Positions 1 to 6,283 are shown, counted from the stretch's first letter. The stretch is 7,807 bases of DNA from an uncultured Ruminococcus sp. (GCA_946544695.1 CAMNMO010000123.1:1-7807); one strand, 5' to 3'. Numbers and translations: made by a program. The notes: generated from the sequence alone by a model not told the origin.

Positions 1-18
1 ATGAATGCCTGTGATGTA

Positions 19-48
19 TTGACATATTCGGGATAATTGTGATATAAT
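19..48 (+). promoter_or_regulatory. luxS promoter (sigma-A type, extended -10)
   Basis: A perfect TTGACA (19-24) and a perfect TATAAT (43-48) are separated by 18 nt, with TGA directly before the -10 (40-42) making it an extended -10. The predicted transcription start is near 55, leaving a leader of about 65 nt before the luxS start codon. Both hexamers match consensus, so strong constitutive transcription is expected. Confidence 0.85.
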
Positions 49-58
49 CATAGTGATA

Positions 59-79
59 CGGGACGGCACAGAAGTCCCG
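59..79 (+). other. 5'-UTR hairpin at the start of the luxS transcript
   Basis: CGGGAC (59-64) and GTCCCG (74-79) form a 6-bp perfect stem around the 9-nt loop GGCACAGAA. It begins within a few bases of the predicted transcription start and lies about 25 nt before the ribosome binding site. A 5'-terminal stem of this kind may protect the mRNA from decay. I see no conserved riboswitch core around it, and it is too short to be a known SAM or SAH riboswitch. Confidence 0.5.
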
Positions 80-118
80 CTGACACATAACGACCACGAT
101 TTGAAAGGAGATACAGAT

Positions 119-643
119 ATGGATCTGATACCAAGCTTTTCTGTTGACCACACCAAAATAATCCCGGGTATATTCACAAGCAGAGTTGATACTCTTGGGG
201 ACAAGAAGATCACTACTTACGATGTGAGAGTGACAAGACCCAACACCGAACCCGCCATCGACGTTGCAGCTATGCACACCCTCGAACACATCATTGCGAC
301 CTTCCTGAGAAATGACCCCGACTGGAAGGACGAGGTCATCTACTGGGGTCCTATGGGCTGCCTGACAGGTTTCTACCTTATCATGAAGGGCGACCGTGCA
401 CCTAAGGAGATATGCGCACTTCTCACCGCTGCATTCAGGTCTGTTGAGGATTCGGAAGATGTACCGGGTGCTTCTGCTGTGAACTGCGGCAATTATCTGA
501 TGCACAATCTCAACATGGCAAAGTGGTATGCCCGCAGGTACGCTGACTATCTGGCTGAGAATGCAGAAAATGACGCTATTTTCGTATATCCCAGGTCGGA
601 AAGACTTGTTACCGATGACGGACGCAGCTTCTACGATTCCTGA
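119..643 (+). CDS. luxS: S-ribosylhomocysteine lyase LuxS
   Basis: LuxS cleaves S-ribosylhomocysteine to homocysteine and 4,5-dihydroxy-2,3-pentanedione, the precursor of autoinducer-2; it is a cytoplasmic metal-dependent homodimer in the activated methyl cycle. The 174-residue product has the family hallmarks: the metal-binding HTLEH motif (H53, E56, H57), the GPMGCLTGFY segment carrying the catalytic cysteine (C81), and CGNYLMHNLNMAKW with the third metal ligand (C123). Length is close to the usual 150-170 residues. The ATG at 119 is chosen because GAAAGGAG (103-110) sits 8 nt upstream; the reading frame stays open to a GTG at 53, but that lies at the predicted transcription start and has no ribosome binding site. 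The gene stands alone between its own promoter and terminator, with no pfs/mtnN or methionine-cycle gene beside it here. All key residues are intact. Confidence 0.97.
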   Translation: MDLIPSFSVDHTKIIPGIFTSRVDTLGDKKITTYDVRVTRPNTEPAIDVAAMHTLEHIIATFLRNDPDWKDEVIYWGPMGCLTGFYLIMKGDRAPKEICALLTAAFRSVEDSEDVPGASAVNCGNYLMHNLNMAKWYARRYADYLAENAENDAIFVYPRSERLVTDDGRSFYDS

Positions 644-670
644 TATATCTGCCATAGATATCATAGCATT

Positions 671-706
671 GCCCCGTGCAGTCAGACGGCTGCTGCGGGG
701 CTTTTT
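671..706 (+). terminator. Rho-independent terminator of luxS
   Basis: GCCCCG (671-676) pairs with CGGGGC (696-701); the inner GCAG (678-681) and CTGC (690-693) can extend the stem. A run of five T follows at 702-706. It starts 28 nt after the luxS stop and isolates luxS from the next gene. Confidence 0.85.
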
Positions 707-727
707 CGGCACGCAACAACAGGTTGC

Positions 728-756
728 TTGACCCGTGCCCGCTTCCATGCTATAAT
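728..756 (+). promoter_or_regulatory. Promoter of the XRE/zinc-ribbon regulator
   Basis: TTGACC (728-733) and TATAAT (751-756) lie 17 nt apart, with TGC immediately before the -10 (748-750). Transcription would start near 763, about 30 nt before the start codon, with TAAGGAGG at 777-784. It lies just downstream of the luxS terminator, so the regulator is its own unit. Confidence 0.8.
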
Positions 757-792
757 CAGATCATCAAAACCGACCATAAGGAGGCAGAAACA

Positions 793-1557
793 ATGGAGAC
801 AAAAGACATTATCCACGAACTTCGCACAAAGGCAGGACTTTCGCAGGACGCACTGGCAAGTAAGGTGTTTGTGACAAGGCAGGCAGTAAGCAGGTGGGAA
901 AACGGTGAGACTGTTCCCAACACCGATACGCTGATGCTGCTTTCGGATCTTTTCGGGGTGTCGATAAACGCACTTCTCGGGTCATCGGGAAAGCTTATCT
1001 GCCAATGCTGCGGCATGCCGCTGGACGAAACGCTGATAAGCAGTGAGAAGGACGGCACGCCCAATGAGGACTACTGCAAGTGGTGCTACGCCGACGGCAA
1101 TTTCATGTACAGCAGCATGGACGACCTCATCGAAGTGTGCGTAAAGAACATGGCAAACGATGATCACCCAGTGGAGGAGGTCAGGGCTTACCTGAAAACC
1201 ATGCTGCCAAAGCTTGGCTACTGGAAAAGGTATGAACAACTCAGTGACGGCGGGCAGTTTGAAGAATTCAAGCAGAAGCTGATAGGCGAGATAAATGCAC
1301 TTGGCATCGAGGGCATGCCCGAGGTGGAAAAACTCACCGCACTGGTTGGCAGCTATGTTGACCTTGAATACACACTGCCAAACGGCAGCAAGGCAAAGTT
1401 TTTAGACGCCGACAGCACCTATCTGGGTGCACAGCTTGAATGTGTATACGGCGGTGACAGGGTTTTCGGGGTGCTGGCAAACATGGAATTCATACTTGTG
1501 TGCACCTACGTCAACAACGGAGACGACCCCGAACTTCTGATCTACAAAAAGAGATGA
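793..1557 (+). CDS. XRE-family regulator with zinc ribbon and unrecognised C-terminal domain
   Basis: A 254-residue protein, probably a cytoplasmic DNA-binding regulator. Residues about 5-60 are a helix-turn-helix of the XRE/Cro type (LRTKAGLSQDALASKVFVTRQAVSRWENG, split here as ELRTKAGLSQDALA and VTRQAVSRWENG). A zinc ribbon follows with paired CxxC motifs C70/C73 and C95/C98, ending near residue 160 in a conserved-looking LPKLGYWKRY; this resembles the 'putative zinc ribbon' family often seen as a C-terminal add-on of Clostridia regulators. Residues about 175-254 form a separate, strand-rich segment (YVDLEYTLPNG, LECVYGG, MEFILVCTYVN) that I cannot name; it might bind a ligand. The ATG at 793 has TAAGGAGG 8 nt upstream; an open frame continues upstream through the luxS terminator and is not used. 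It converges on the sugar kinase. Target genes are unknown; autoregulation is common in this family but no operator is evident. Confidence 0.9.
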   Translation: METKDIIHELRTKAGLSQDALASKVFVTRQAVSRWENGETVPNTDTLMLLSDLFGVSINALLGSSGKLICQCCGMPLDETLISSEKDGTPNEDYCKWCYADGNFMYSSMDDLIEVCVKNMANDDHPVEEVRAYLKTMLPKLGYWKRYEQLSDGGQFEEFKQKLIGEINALGIEGMPEVEKLTALVGSYVDLEYTLPNGSKAKFLDADSTYLGAQLECVYGGDRVFGVLANMEFILVCTYVNNGDDPELLIYKKR

Positions 1558-1560
1558 AAA

Positions 1561-1590
1561 AAAGTCAGGAAGATAATTCTTCCTGACTTT
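1561..1590. terminator. Shared bidirectional terminator between convergent genes
   Basis: AAAGTCAGGAAG (1561-1572) and CTTCCTGACTTT (1579-1590) form a perfect 12-bp stem with the 6-nt loop ATAATT. On the minus strand the stem runs into seven T (complement of 1557-1563), so it is a canonical terminator for the sugar kinase whose stop is 7 nt away. For the plus-strand regulator the stem's own T-rich foot (CTTTCTGACTTT) makes a weaker U tract. Confidence 0.85.
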
Positions 1591-1596
1591 CTGACT

Positions 1597-2505
1597 TTAT
1601 GTATCACTGTGACCCGCAAGTGCTGTGACCTCATCAAGCTTCGGCGGCATCAGCTGGCTGGGATAGCGTGAGACTGCCACCGCAGCACAGGCTGCTGCAA
1701 AACGCACCAATCCATCATCATTCATGGAATTTGCAAGGGCGTAGGTGCAGCCCGCCTTGAAGGTATCCCCTGCGCCCAGTGTGCTGACGGCATCGACTTC
1801 AAACGGCATGAAGCTTTTCACAGCACTTCCCTTTCTGCCGTAGAGAAATCTTCCGCTGCCGTTGGTGATGATGGTAAGTCCGTCCGAGTTTTCGGCATAC
1901 AGCGGGAACATCTCCTCATGAGAAACATCGCCGTAATGCATTTTCAGTGCCTCGCCCGATATGACGGTGACTGCCGCATGGCGGTGGATATAGCTGTCAT
2001 ACTTGCAGTCAATGGTGACGAACGGTTTGCTGTGGGCAGTGCAGAGTTCGGCGCAGCGCTGCGAATCCTCACCGAAGCAGTCATCTACTGCGGCAGCGTC
2101 GCACCAAAGTACATCGCTTTCTTTCGGGACATTCCAGTGCTTAACGCCGCCGCTGTAACAGTCGCTGAAAAAATGTCCGAACCTGCCGAACGGCGTGCGG
2201 ATATCACCCGAGATGAGAATATAGTCCTCCAGCCCCTCAAAGCTTTCATCAAAGGTAAGCGACCCCAGCCCGACGGACTTGCCGCTGTAAAACTCACGGG
2301 TGAGTGCAGCCATGCTTCTGCCGATGTGAGTGCCGTCGATGCGCACATCAGCGCCCAGCGAGGAAAGCACGGTGGCACAGGTACCTGTTTCACCGCCGAT
2401 AAAACGTGCGCTGCTTTCTATCTCGGAATATTCATCGGGCACAGGGAAAGCGTTCAGCTTAAAGCTGTTGGAGGCACATATCATGCCGTAAAGATATATA
2501 TTCAT
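1597..2505 (-). CDS. PfkB-family carbohydrate kinase (ribokinase-like)
   Basis: A 302-residue cytoplasmic kinase of the PfkB/ribokinase fold, which transfers phosphate from ATP to a sugar or related alcohol. The N-terminal Gly-Gly hinge of the family is at G37-G38 (RFIGGETGTCA), followed by LSSLGADV. The C-terminal PfkB signature is intact: D238 and TLGAGDTF with the anion-hole GAG (244-246) and catalytic base D247. Length is normal. The substrate cannot be read from the sequence; the family includes ribokinases, fructokinases and nucleoside kinases, and there is no transporter or catabolic gene nearby to point to one. The ATG at 2503-2505 is preceded by GAAAGGAG (complement of 2511-2518) with a 5-nt gap. 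It is transcribed alone from a divergent promoter and ends at the shared terminator. It is not obviously LsrK, so a link with luxS is not supported. Confidence 0.92.
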   Translation of the reverse strand: MNIYLYGMICASNSFKLNAFPVPDEYSEIESSARFIGGETGTCATVLSSLGADVRIDGTHIGRSMAALTREFYSGKSVGLGSLTFDESFEGLEDYILISGDIRTPFGRFGHFFSDCYSGGVKHWNVPKESDVLWCDAAAVDDCFGEDSQRCAELCTAHSKPFVTIDCKYDSYIHRHAAVTVISGEALKMHYGDVSHEEMFPLYAENSDGLTIITNGSGRFLYGRKGSAVKSFMPFEVDAVSTLGAGDTFKAGCTYALANSMNDDGLVRFAAACAAVAVSRYPSQLMPPKLDEVTALAGHSDT

Positions 2506-2540
2506 AGCCGCTCCTTTCGTTATCGCAGACAGTTTTTATG

Positions 2541-2569
2541 ATGATACCACAATTTTCTTTATTTGTCAA
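2541..2569 (-). promoter_or_regulatory. Promoter of the PfkB-family kinase
   Basis: On the minus strand TTGACA (complement of 2564-2569) and TATCAT (complement of 2541-2546) are 17 nt apart, with TGG next to the -10. The -35 is perfect. The promoter faces away from that of the nucleotidyltransferase. Confidence 0.78.
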
Positions 2570-2580
2570 CAGCTTGACAA
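2563..2580. repeat. Inverted repeat spanning the two divergent -35 boxes
   Basis: TTGTCAA (2563-2569), CAGC, TTGACAA (2574-2580) is a perfect 7-bp dyad. Six bases of each arm are the consensus -35 hexamers of the two divergent promoters, so part of the symmetry is forced; only the outer base pair is extra. It could be an operator coordinating both genes or a simple consequence of back-to-back promoters. Confidence 0.5.
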
Positions 2581-2602
2581 GTGTATGTAAAAGAAGTATA
2601 AT
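2574..2602 (+). promoter_or_regulatory. Promoter of the ANT(6)-like gene
   Basis: Perfect TTGACA (2574-2579) and perfect TATAAT (2597-2602) are separated by 17 nt. There is no TG extension here, unlike the other promoters in the window. Transcription would begin near 2609, about 25 nt before the start codon. Confidence 0.85.
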
Positions 2603-2633
2603 ATATCCCACCCGAACATATAGGAGGTACAAC

Positions 2634-3470
2634 ATGACAGACCGTTACGCTGACATAAAAACAGCACTGTGCGCACAGGCAGAAAAAGACGATGATATCC
2701 GTGCGGTGATAGCCATAGGTTCATCGGTGCGCAAAGATGTGCCTGCCGATGATTTTTCCGACCTTGACCTGATGATAGTCACCCGCAAGCCCGAAGTATG
2801 GCACACGGGCGAATACCCCGCAAAGCTGGGCAGGGTCAGCATTTCTTTCATTGAACCCACACTTGGCGGCGGCATGGAACGCAGGTGCATCTACGATGAC
2901 GACAGGGACGTTGACATGCTGATATTCACCCCCGAACTGTTTGACAAGGCACTGAAAAAGGGCGAGGCTGCGTGGGTCATGAACAGGGGGTACAGCCTGC
3001 TGTGCGACAAGGACCGTCTTGCTGATATCATACCGCAGTATGTGCGCACCGAAGTCACCCACCCACTTATGGACGCACAGAGTTTCTACAATATGGTGAA
3101 CGACTTTTACTTCCACAATATATGGGCTTGCAAAAAACTCAGGCGTGGCGAACTATGGTCGGCAAAAATGTGCATTGACGGTTACCTGAAAGAACTGCTT
3201 CTCAGAATGGCAGAACAGTACATGCTTTGTTCGGGAGACTGTGATGTCTGGCATGACGGCAGGTTCTTTGATAAATGGGCTGACAGTCGGGTGCTGGACG
3301 AAGTGAAAAACTGCTTTGCGCACTACGACACCGCCGACTGCAAAAGCGCACTTGTTTCGACACACAGGCTTTTTAAGAAGCTTGCAGCTTCCACAGCAGA
3401 AAAGCTGGGTCATCAGTACCCGAAGGCAGCCGAAGAATGCGCTGCAAGGTACCTGGGCTTGAATGACTGA
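2634..3470 (+). CDS. ANT(6)/AadE-like aminoglycoside 6-adenylyltransferase family protein
   Basis: A 278-residue soluble nucleotidyltransferase resembling streptomycin 6-adenylyltransferases, which inactivate streptomycin by transferring AMP. The polymerase-beta-like core has IAIGSSVRKD (G29, S30) followed by DDFSDLDLMIV with the two metal-binding acids D43 and D45, and a later DVDMLIF with D94 in the place of the third catalytic acid. Downstream, LLCDKDRL (approximately 124-131) and a helical SFYNMVNDFYFHNIWACKK segment match the family layout. Length is slightly under the usual 285-300. The ATG at 2634 has AGGAGG (2622-2627) 6 nt upstream; an in-frame extension to 2538 would run through the promoter and is rejected. 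The gene is monocistronic with a consensus promoter. Its codon use matches its neighbours, so it looks resident rather than newly acquired. Chromosomal homologues in gut Clostridia do not always confer resistance, so the substrate is uncertain. Confidence 0.87.
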   Translation: MTDRYADIKTALCAQAEKDDDIRAVIAIGSSVRKDVPADDFSDLDLMIVTRKPEVWHTGEYPAKLGRVSISFIEPTLGGGMERRCIYDDDRDVDMLIFTPELFDKALKKGEAAWVMNRGYSLLCDKDRLADIIPQYVRTEVTHPLMDAQSFYNMVNDFYFHNIWACKKLRRGELWSAKMCIDGYLKELLLRMAEQYMLCSGDCDVWHDGRFFDKWADSRVLDEVKNCFAHYDTADCKSALVSTHRLFKKLAASTAEKLGHQYPKAAEECAARYLGLND

Positions 3471-3481
3471 AAGAACAGCAA

Positions 3482-3519
3482 AAACAGCTATGGTCTCTTG
3501 TCGGAGATCATAGCTGTTT
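3482..3519. terminator. Long-stem terminator, best read on the minus strand
   Basis: AAACAGCTATGGTCTC (3482-3497) and GAGATCATAGCTGTTT (3504-3519) form a 16-bp stem with a single G-T pair and a 6-nt loop. For the nucleotidyltransferase, which stops 11 nt upstream, the tail is short (TTTA). On the minus strand the stem ends in GCTGTTTTTG, a five-T tail, which suits a gene arriving from the right. This asymmetry supports the minus-strand frame ending at 3540. Confidence 0.75.
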
Positions 3520-3539
3520 ATCATGTCTGTGCTTTGCTG

Positions 3540-3707
3540 TTATGATCGCAGTGAGTTGGAAACAAACGGCAGATCATCACCGGTTGTGATAACGTCCTCA
3601 GCTTCAAATCTTAGTTTTACATTTTCCGCTGTCAAACATTTGTTAAGCTTTAATGAATTATAACATATATTCACAAAAGCCAATGGATCATTGAAACTTT
3701 TTCCTTT
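3540..3707 (-). pseudogene. Possible small EDVITT-type peptide gene or its remnant
   Basis: A 55-codon open frame on the minus strand ends at TAA (3540-3542). Its C-terminal half reads ENVKLRFEAEDVITT then GDDLPFVSNSLRS. The pattern of a short protein with a hydrophobic strand, an acidic pair and VITT followed by a polar tail recalls the many small uncharacterised peptides of Clostridia; this is recognition from memory, not a database match. The stop lies 20 nt before a hairpin that has a five-T tail on the minus strand, the geometry expected of a real gene. Against it, no ATG occurs in frame: the open frame is closed upstream by TAA at 3708-3710, and the only start-like codons (TTG 3681-3683, GTG 3672-3674) have no ribosome binding site. 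An ATG with a weak AAGGA is present in the neighbouring frame, so a frameshift near the 5' end is possible. Function unknown. Confidence 0.35.
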
Positions 3708-3788
3708 TTAACGTCATTTTCATCATCGGGGCAGTTGATTTTTCGCTTTATGAAAATAAAAGTCTGTAATAATACAAAAACAGACCTG

Positions 3789-3805
3789 AAATGATATACA
3801 AATGA
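3789..3805 (+). promoter_or_regulatory. Direct repeat, putative response-regulator operator
   Basis: AAATGA occurs at 3789-3794 and 3800-3805, an exact 11-nt period, immediately upstream of the response regulator's -10 and overlapping the expected -35 zone. OmpR-family regulators typically bind tandem half-sites spaced about one helical turn apart, and many act on their own promoter. The -35 here is poor, which fits an activated promoter. The repeat is only 6 nt, so chance is not excluded. Confidence 0.4.
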
Positions 3806-3815
3806 CACAACTTCA

Positions 3816-3824
3816 TGTTATAAT
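3816..3824 (+). promoter_or_regulatory. Promoter -10 of the two-component operon
   Basis: A perfect TATAAT (3819-3824) with TGT directly before it (3816-3818) makes an extended -10. No good -35 is found at 16-18 nt (the bases there are close to ATACAA). The start site would be near 3831, just before AAAGGAGGTG (3836-3845), leaving a very short leader. Confidence 0.65.
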
Positions 3825-3852
3825 AAGAGCATAGTAAAGGAGGTGCATAGCG

Positions 3853-4518
3853 ATGAAGATACTTCTGGTGGAGGACGACAGACAGATATGCAAGGTCGTC
3901 GGGAAGTATTTCAGCGATCATGGGGCTGAGATAACTTCAATAAACGACGGTCAGGCGGCAATGCAGGTCGTCGGACAGGAGATCGGCAAGTATTCGCTGG
4001 TATTGCTCGATATCATGCTCCCGGGAGCAGATGGTTTTACTATCTGCCGTGCTATCCGCAAAAACAGTGATATACCTGTTATATTCATCACAGCTAAAGG
4101 ACGAGAGGAGGATATCCTCAACGGTTATGCGCTGGGATGTGATGATTATATCGTTAAGCCTTTCCTGCTGTCGGCACTTTATGCAAAGTGCTGTGCTATC
4201 GTGAAGCGTACAGAACAGACCGACACTGTGCTGACCTGCGGTGCGATAACGCTTGATACCAAAAAGCTCACCTGTTATGTTGACAGTCGGGAGATCGAGC
4301 TGACACCAAAGGGCTTTGCGATACTTTATTACATGATGGAACACGAAGGCTGGGTCATCGACCGTGACACGCTGCTGAACAAGGTGTGGGGCGATGATTA
4401 TTTCGGGCTTGACCGTGTTGTGGACAATCATGTAAAACGCCTGCGGAAAGCCCTCGGAAGTGCAGGCGGTCAGATACATACAGTATTCGGCAGGGGGTAT
4501 AAGCTAACAGATAAATAA
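3853..4518 (+). CDS. OmpR/PhoB-family response regulator
   Basis: A 221-residue transcription factor acting downstream of the sensor kinase encoded next. Residues 1-118 are a receiver domain with the acidic pocket E7-D8-D9, phospho-acceptor D53 (LVLLDIMLPGADG), switch T80 (FITAK) and K102 (VKPF). Residues about 125-221 are a winged-helix DNA-binding domain of the OmpR class, with LTPKGFAILYYM, the recognition-helix region VVDNHVKRLRKAL and the closing GRGYKL. All key residues are present, so it should be phosphorylated and active. The ATG at 3853 follows AAAGGAGGTG with about 9 nt spacing. The kinase gene begins 13 nt after this stop with its own GGAGG, so the two are one operon. Direct repeats upstream suggest autoregulation. 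The stimulus and regulon are unknown; closest in style to VanR-like regulators of Firmicutes, but no van genes are here. Confidence 0.95.
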   Translation: MKILLVEDDRQICKVVGKYFSDHGAEITSINDGQAAMQVVGQEIGKYSLVLLDIMLPGADGFTICRAIRKNSDIPVIFITAKGREEDILNGYALGCDDYIVKPFLLSALYAKCCAIVKRTEQTDTVLTCGAITLDTKKLTCYVDSREIELTPKGFAILYYMMEHEGWVIDRDTLLNKVWGDDYFGLDRVVDNHVKRLRKALGSAGGQIHTVFGRGYKLTDK

Positions 4519-4531
4519 AGGAGGGAGCAAT

Positions 4532-6250
4532 ATGAAAAGAGACAAGATCCACGGTATGCCAAAACGAACAACATTCCTCAGGCTATTCCTGAAAGCGGTA
4601 TGTGTATCACTGGTCTGCACACTTATATTTGCGCACTTTTACAGGGAGCTGCTAAGCTATAAGATAAGGAATGACATTGAACAGTGGTTGTCGGACAATT
4701 CAAATCATATAAACACATACTTTAATGAGCACGATGCTGACAAAGACGGCAACTCTCTTTCGGGATACCTGAGTTTGTATACATATTACTGTGTTACGTT
4801 AGATGACATCATCAACAGCGATGAACCTTACGAGATAAGCTCAAACAGCGGCGGAGCTGATAATTTTGCAATGTCAGCACTTGAAGATAAAAACGGAAAT
4901 ATCATTGCAGCGAGCCGTGAACAGCTGGTGGCTTTGTTAGTGTTTGGCAAAGCAGGCAACAAGGATAACGGCATATATGTCTGTGACCCGCAGCTGTCAG
5001 ATATTCCCGAAGTGCAAAAGATATATGACGATAATTATGAATGGCTCGGTAAGATCAAGAATGACACTTGCTGCGATGTCTCGCTGGATATCGACAGCGC
5101 TTATGTGGATAAAAAGACACATACCTTTATACCTCATGAAGCGGATATGCTGTTTGAGAACTATGTGCGTGTTGATATTGAAACGGAACCCACCTACACT
5201 AAACACATTTCCATTACTATTGATGATGACAGATATGAACTTGTGTCATTCCGAAAGAATGAGATATCCAAAGTTTCCGATGATGAGATCTACCCCAGAA
5301 GCATACTTTCAGTGTTCTGCGGAACTCCCTGCGAAAGCTTTGACAACAACTTTGCAAAGTTCAAATTCGATAACGAAAATGAACGCCTGGTCGGTTGGTG
5401 CGGAGATATGTATGACTTTGAATACGGCATGAAGGCACCTGTGTATATCAACGATGAAGAATACACAATGGATCAGTATTTCCATTTCTCCGCAAAGGGT
5501 ACTGTCGCAGAAAAATTTTATCGTTTAGGCATCATTGCATTTGGCACAGCGAGCGTATTGCTTGCACTGCTGTGGGCATGGCAGAAGAATGTACGCAATA
5601 AGGCACACTATGCTTTTGAGGACTATCAGCGTGACCTGACAGACCACCTCGCCCACGATATAAAAACACCCCTTATGGCGATAAGCGGTTATGCGGAAAA
5701 CGTGCTGAACGGCAAACTTACAAAAGAGGAGCAGACAGAATATCTGAACTCCATACTCGATAACGTTTCCTATACGGACTCGCTCATCAGCCGAACATTA
5801 TATCTTAATCATGCAGACAGAAAAAGATCATCAAAAGAGAAGATACAGCTGAATGAGACAGCTGAGGATATCCTTGCAAAATATAAGCTTATGCTGCACG
5901 AAAAGAATATCGTGTACAGTGTCAGCGGAAATGCAGAAGTCAACACTGATAAAACTGCGATGGAAACGATCTTAGAAAACCTGATATCCAATGCAGTCAA
6001 GTACACCCCGAATGAAGGCACGGTAAGAATTACGATCGATAAGAAACATATTACAGTTGTCAATTCGGTTTCGGAAAAGATAGATACAAAAGAACTGAAA
6101 CGCCCCTTTGTTCGTGGCGATGCCGCAAGAAGCAATGCTGACGGCAACGGGCTGGGACTTGCCATAGCCGAACGTGCTGCCATTGCAAACGGATACAAAC
6201 TGATGCTCTCATGCACAGATAAGGAGTTCAAAGCGGAAGTTAAATTCTGA
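4532..6250 (+). CDS. Two-component sensor histidine kinase with large extracellular domain
   Basis: A 572-residue membrane sensor kinase, partner of the preceding response regulator. A first membrane segment spans about residues 15-34 and a second about 332-351 (IIAFGTASVLLALLWAW), so roughly 295 residues face outside as a sensor domain I do not recognise. Residues 68-79 (DADKDGNSLSGY) look like part of a calcium-binding loop but lack the closing acidic residue. The cytoplasmic part has the H-box HDIKTP with phospho-accepting H375, the N-box ENLISNAVKYTP (N483, N487) and the G2 box DGNGLGLAI (G538-G542). The G1 box is degenerate: VVNSVSEKI replaces the usual DxGxG, with N511 in place of Asp. 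ATG 4532 follows AAAGGAGGGAG; M9 lacks a ribosome binding site. The operon ends at a strong terminator 34 nt after the stop. The ligand is unknown. Confidence 0.93.
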   Translation: MKRDKIHGMPKRTTFLRLFLKAVCVSLVCTLIFAHFYRELLSYKIRNDIEQWLSDNSNHINTYFNEHDADKDGNSLSGYLSLYTYYCVTLDDIINSDEPYEISSNSGGADNFAMSALEDKNGNIIAASREQLVALLVFGKAGNKDNGIYVCDPQLSDIPEVQKIYDDNYEWLGKIKNDTCCDVSLDIDSAYVDKKTHTFIPHEADMLFENYVRVDIETEPTYTKHISITIDDDRYELVSFRKNEISKVSDDEIYPRSILSVFCGTPCESFDNNFAKFKFDNENERLVGWCGDMYDFEYGMKAPVYINDEEYTMDQYFHFSAKGTVAEKFYRLGIIAFGTASVLLALLWAWQKNVRNKAHYAFEDYQRDLTDHLAHDIKTPLMAISGYAENVLNGKLTKEEQTEYLNSILDNVSYTDSLISRTLYLNHADRKRSSKEKIQLNETAEDILAKYKLMLHEKNIVYSVSGNAEVNTDKTAMETILENLISNAVKYTPNEGTVRITIDKKHITVVNSVSEKIDTKELKRPFVRGDAARSNADGNGLGLAIAERAAIANGYKLMLSCTDKEFKAEVKF

Positions 6251-6283
6251 AATATACAGTAACAGCAGATAAGACCCCCATTA

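Larger units (their letters stand above)
3471..3852. other. Intergenic stretch of 382 nt
   Basis: This gap holds a long hairpin terminator (3482-3519), a minus-strand open frame that may be a small peptide gene or its remnant (3540-3707), an AT-rich stretch (about 3708-3788) in which I see nothing definite, a pair of direct repeats (3789-3805), and the promoter and ribosome binding site of the two-component operon. No plus-strand gene is visible. Confidence 0.7.

Noticed and set aside
1597..2505. Sugar kinase as LsrK, the AI-2 kinase, because luxS is nearby
   Set aside because: LsrK belongs to the FGGY family, whereas this protein has PfkB motifs; it is also transcribed separately on the other strand.
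1918..2541. Long plus-strand open frame opposite the sugar kinase
   Set aside because: It is an antisense shadow of a well-supported PfkB-family gene, with no ribosome binding site and no recognisable motif.
3681..3693. CAATG-GAT-CATTG short palindrome
   Set aside because: Five-base arms are expected by chance in AT-rich DNA, and nothing nearby suggests an operator.
3762..3785. GTCTGT/ACAGAC hairpin with a T-rich minus-strand tail
   Set aside because: Only 6 bp with a 12-nt loop and no minus-strand gene arriving from the right, so it is not called a terminator.
3937..4479. Long minus-strand open frame opposite the response regulator
   Set aside because: The plus strand encodes a complete receiver and winged-helix protein here; the antisense frame has no start signal or motif.
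4736..4771. Calcium-binding EF-hand in the sensor domain
   Set aside because: DADKDGNSLSGY has the first acidic positions but lacks the hydrophobic position 8 and the acidic position 12, so it is mentioned only as a partial resemblance.
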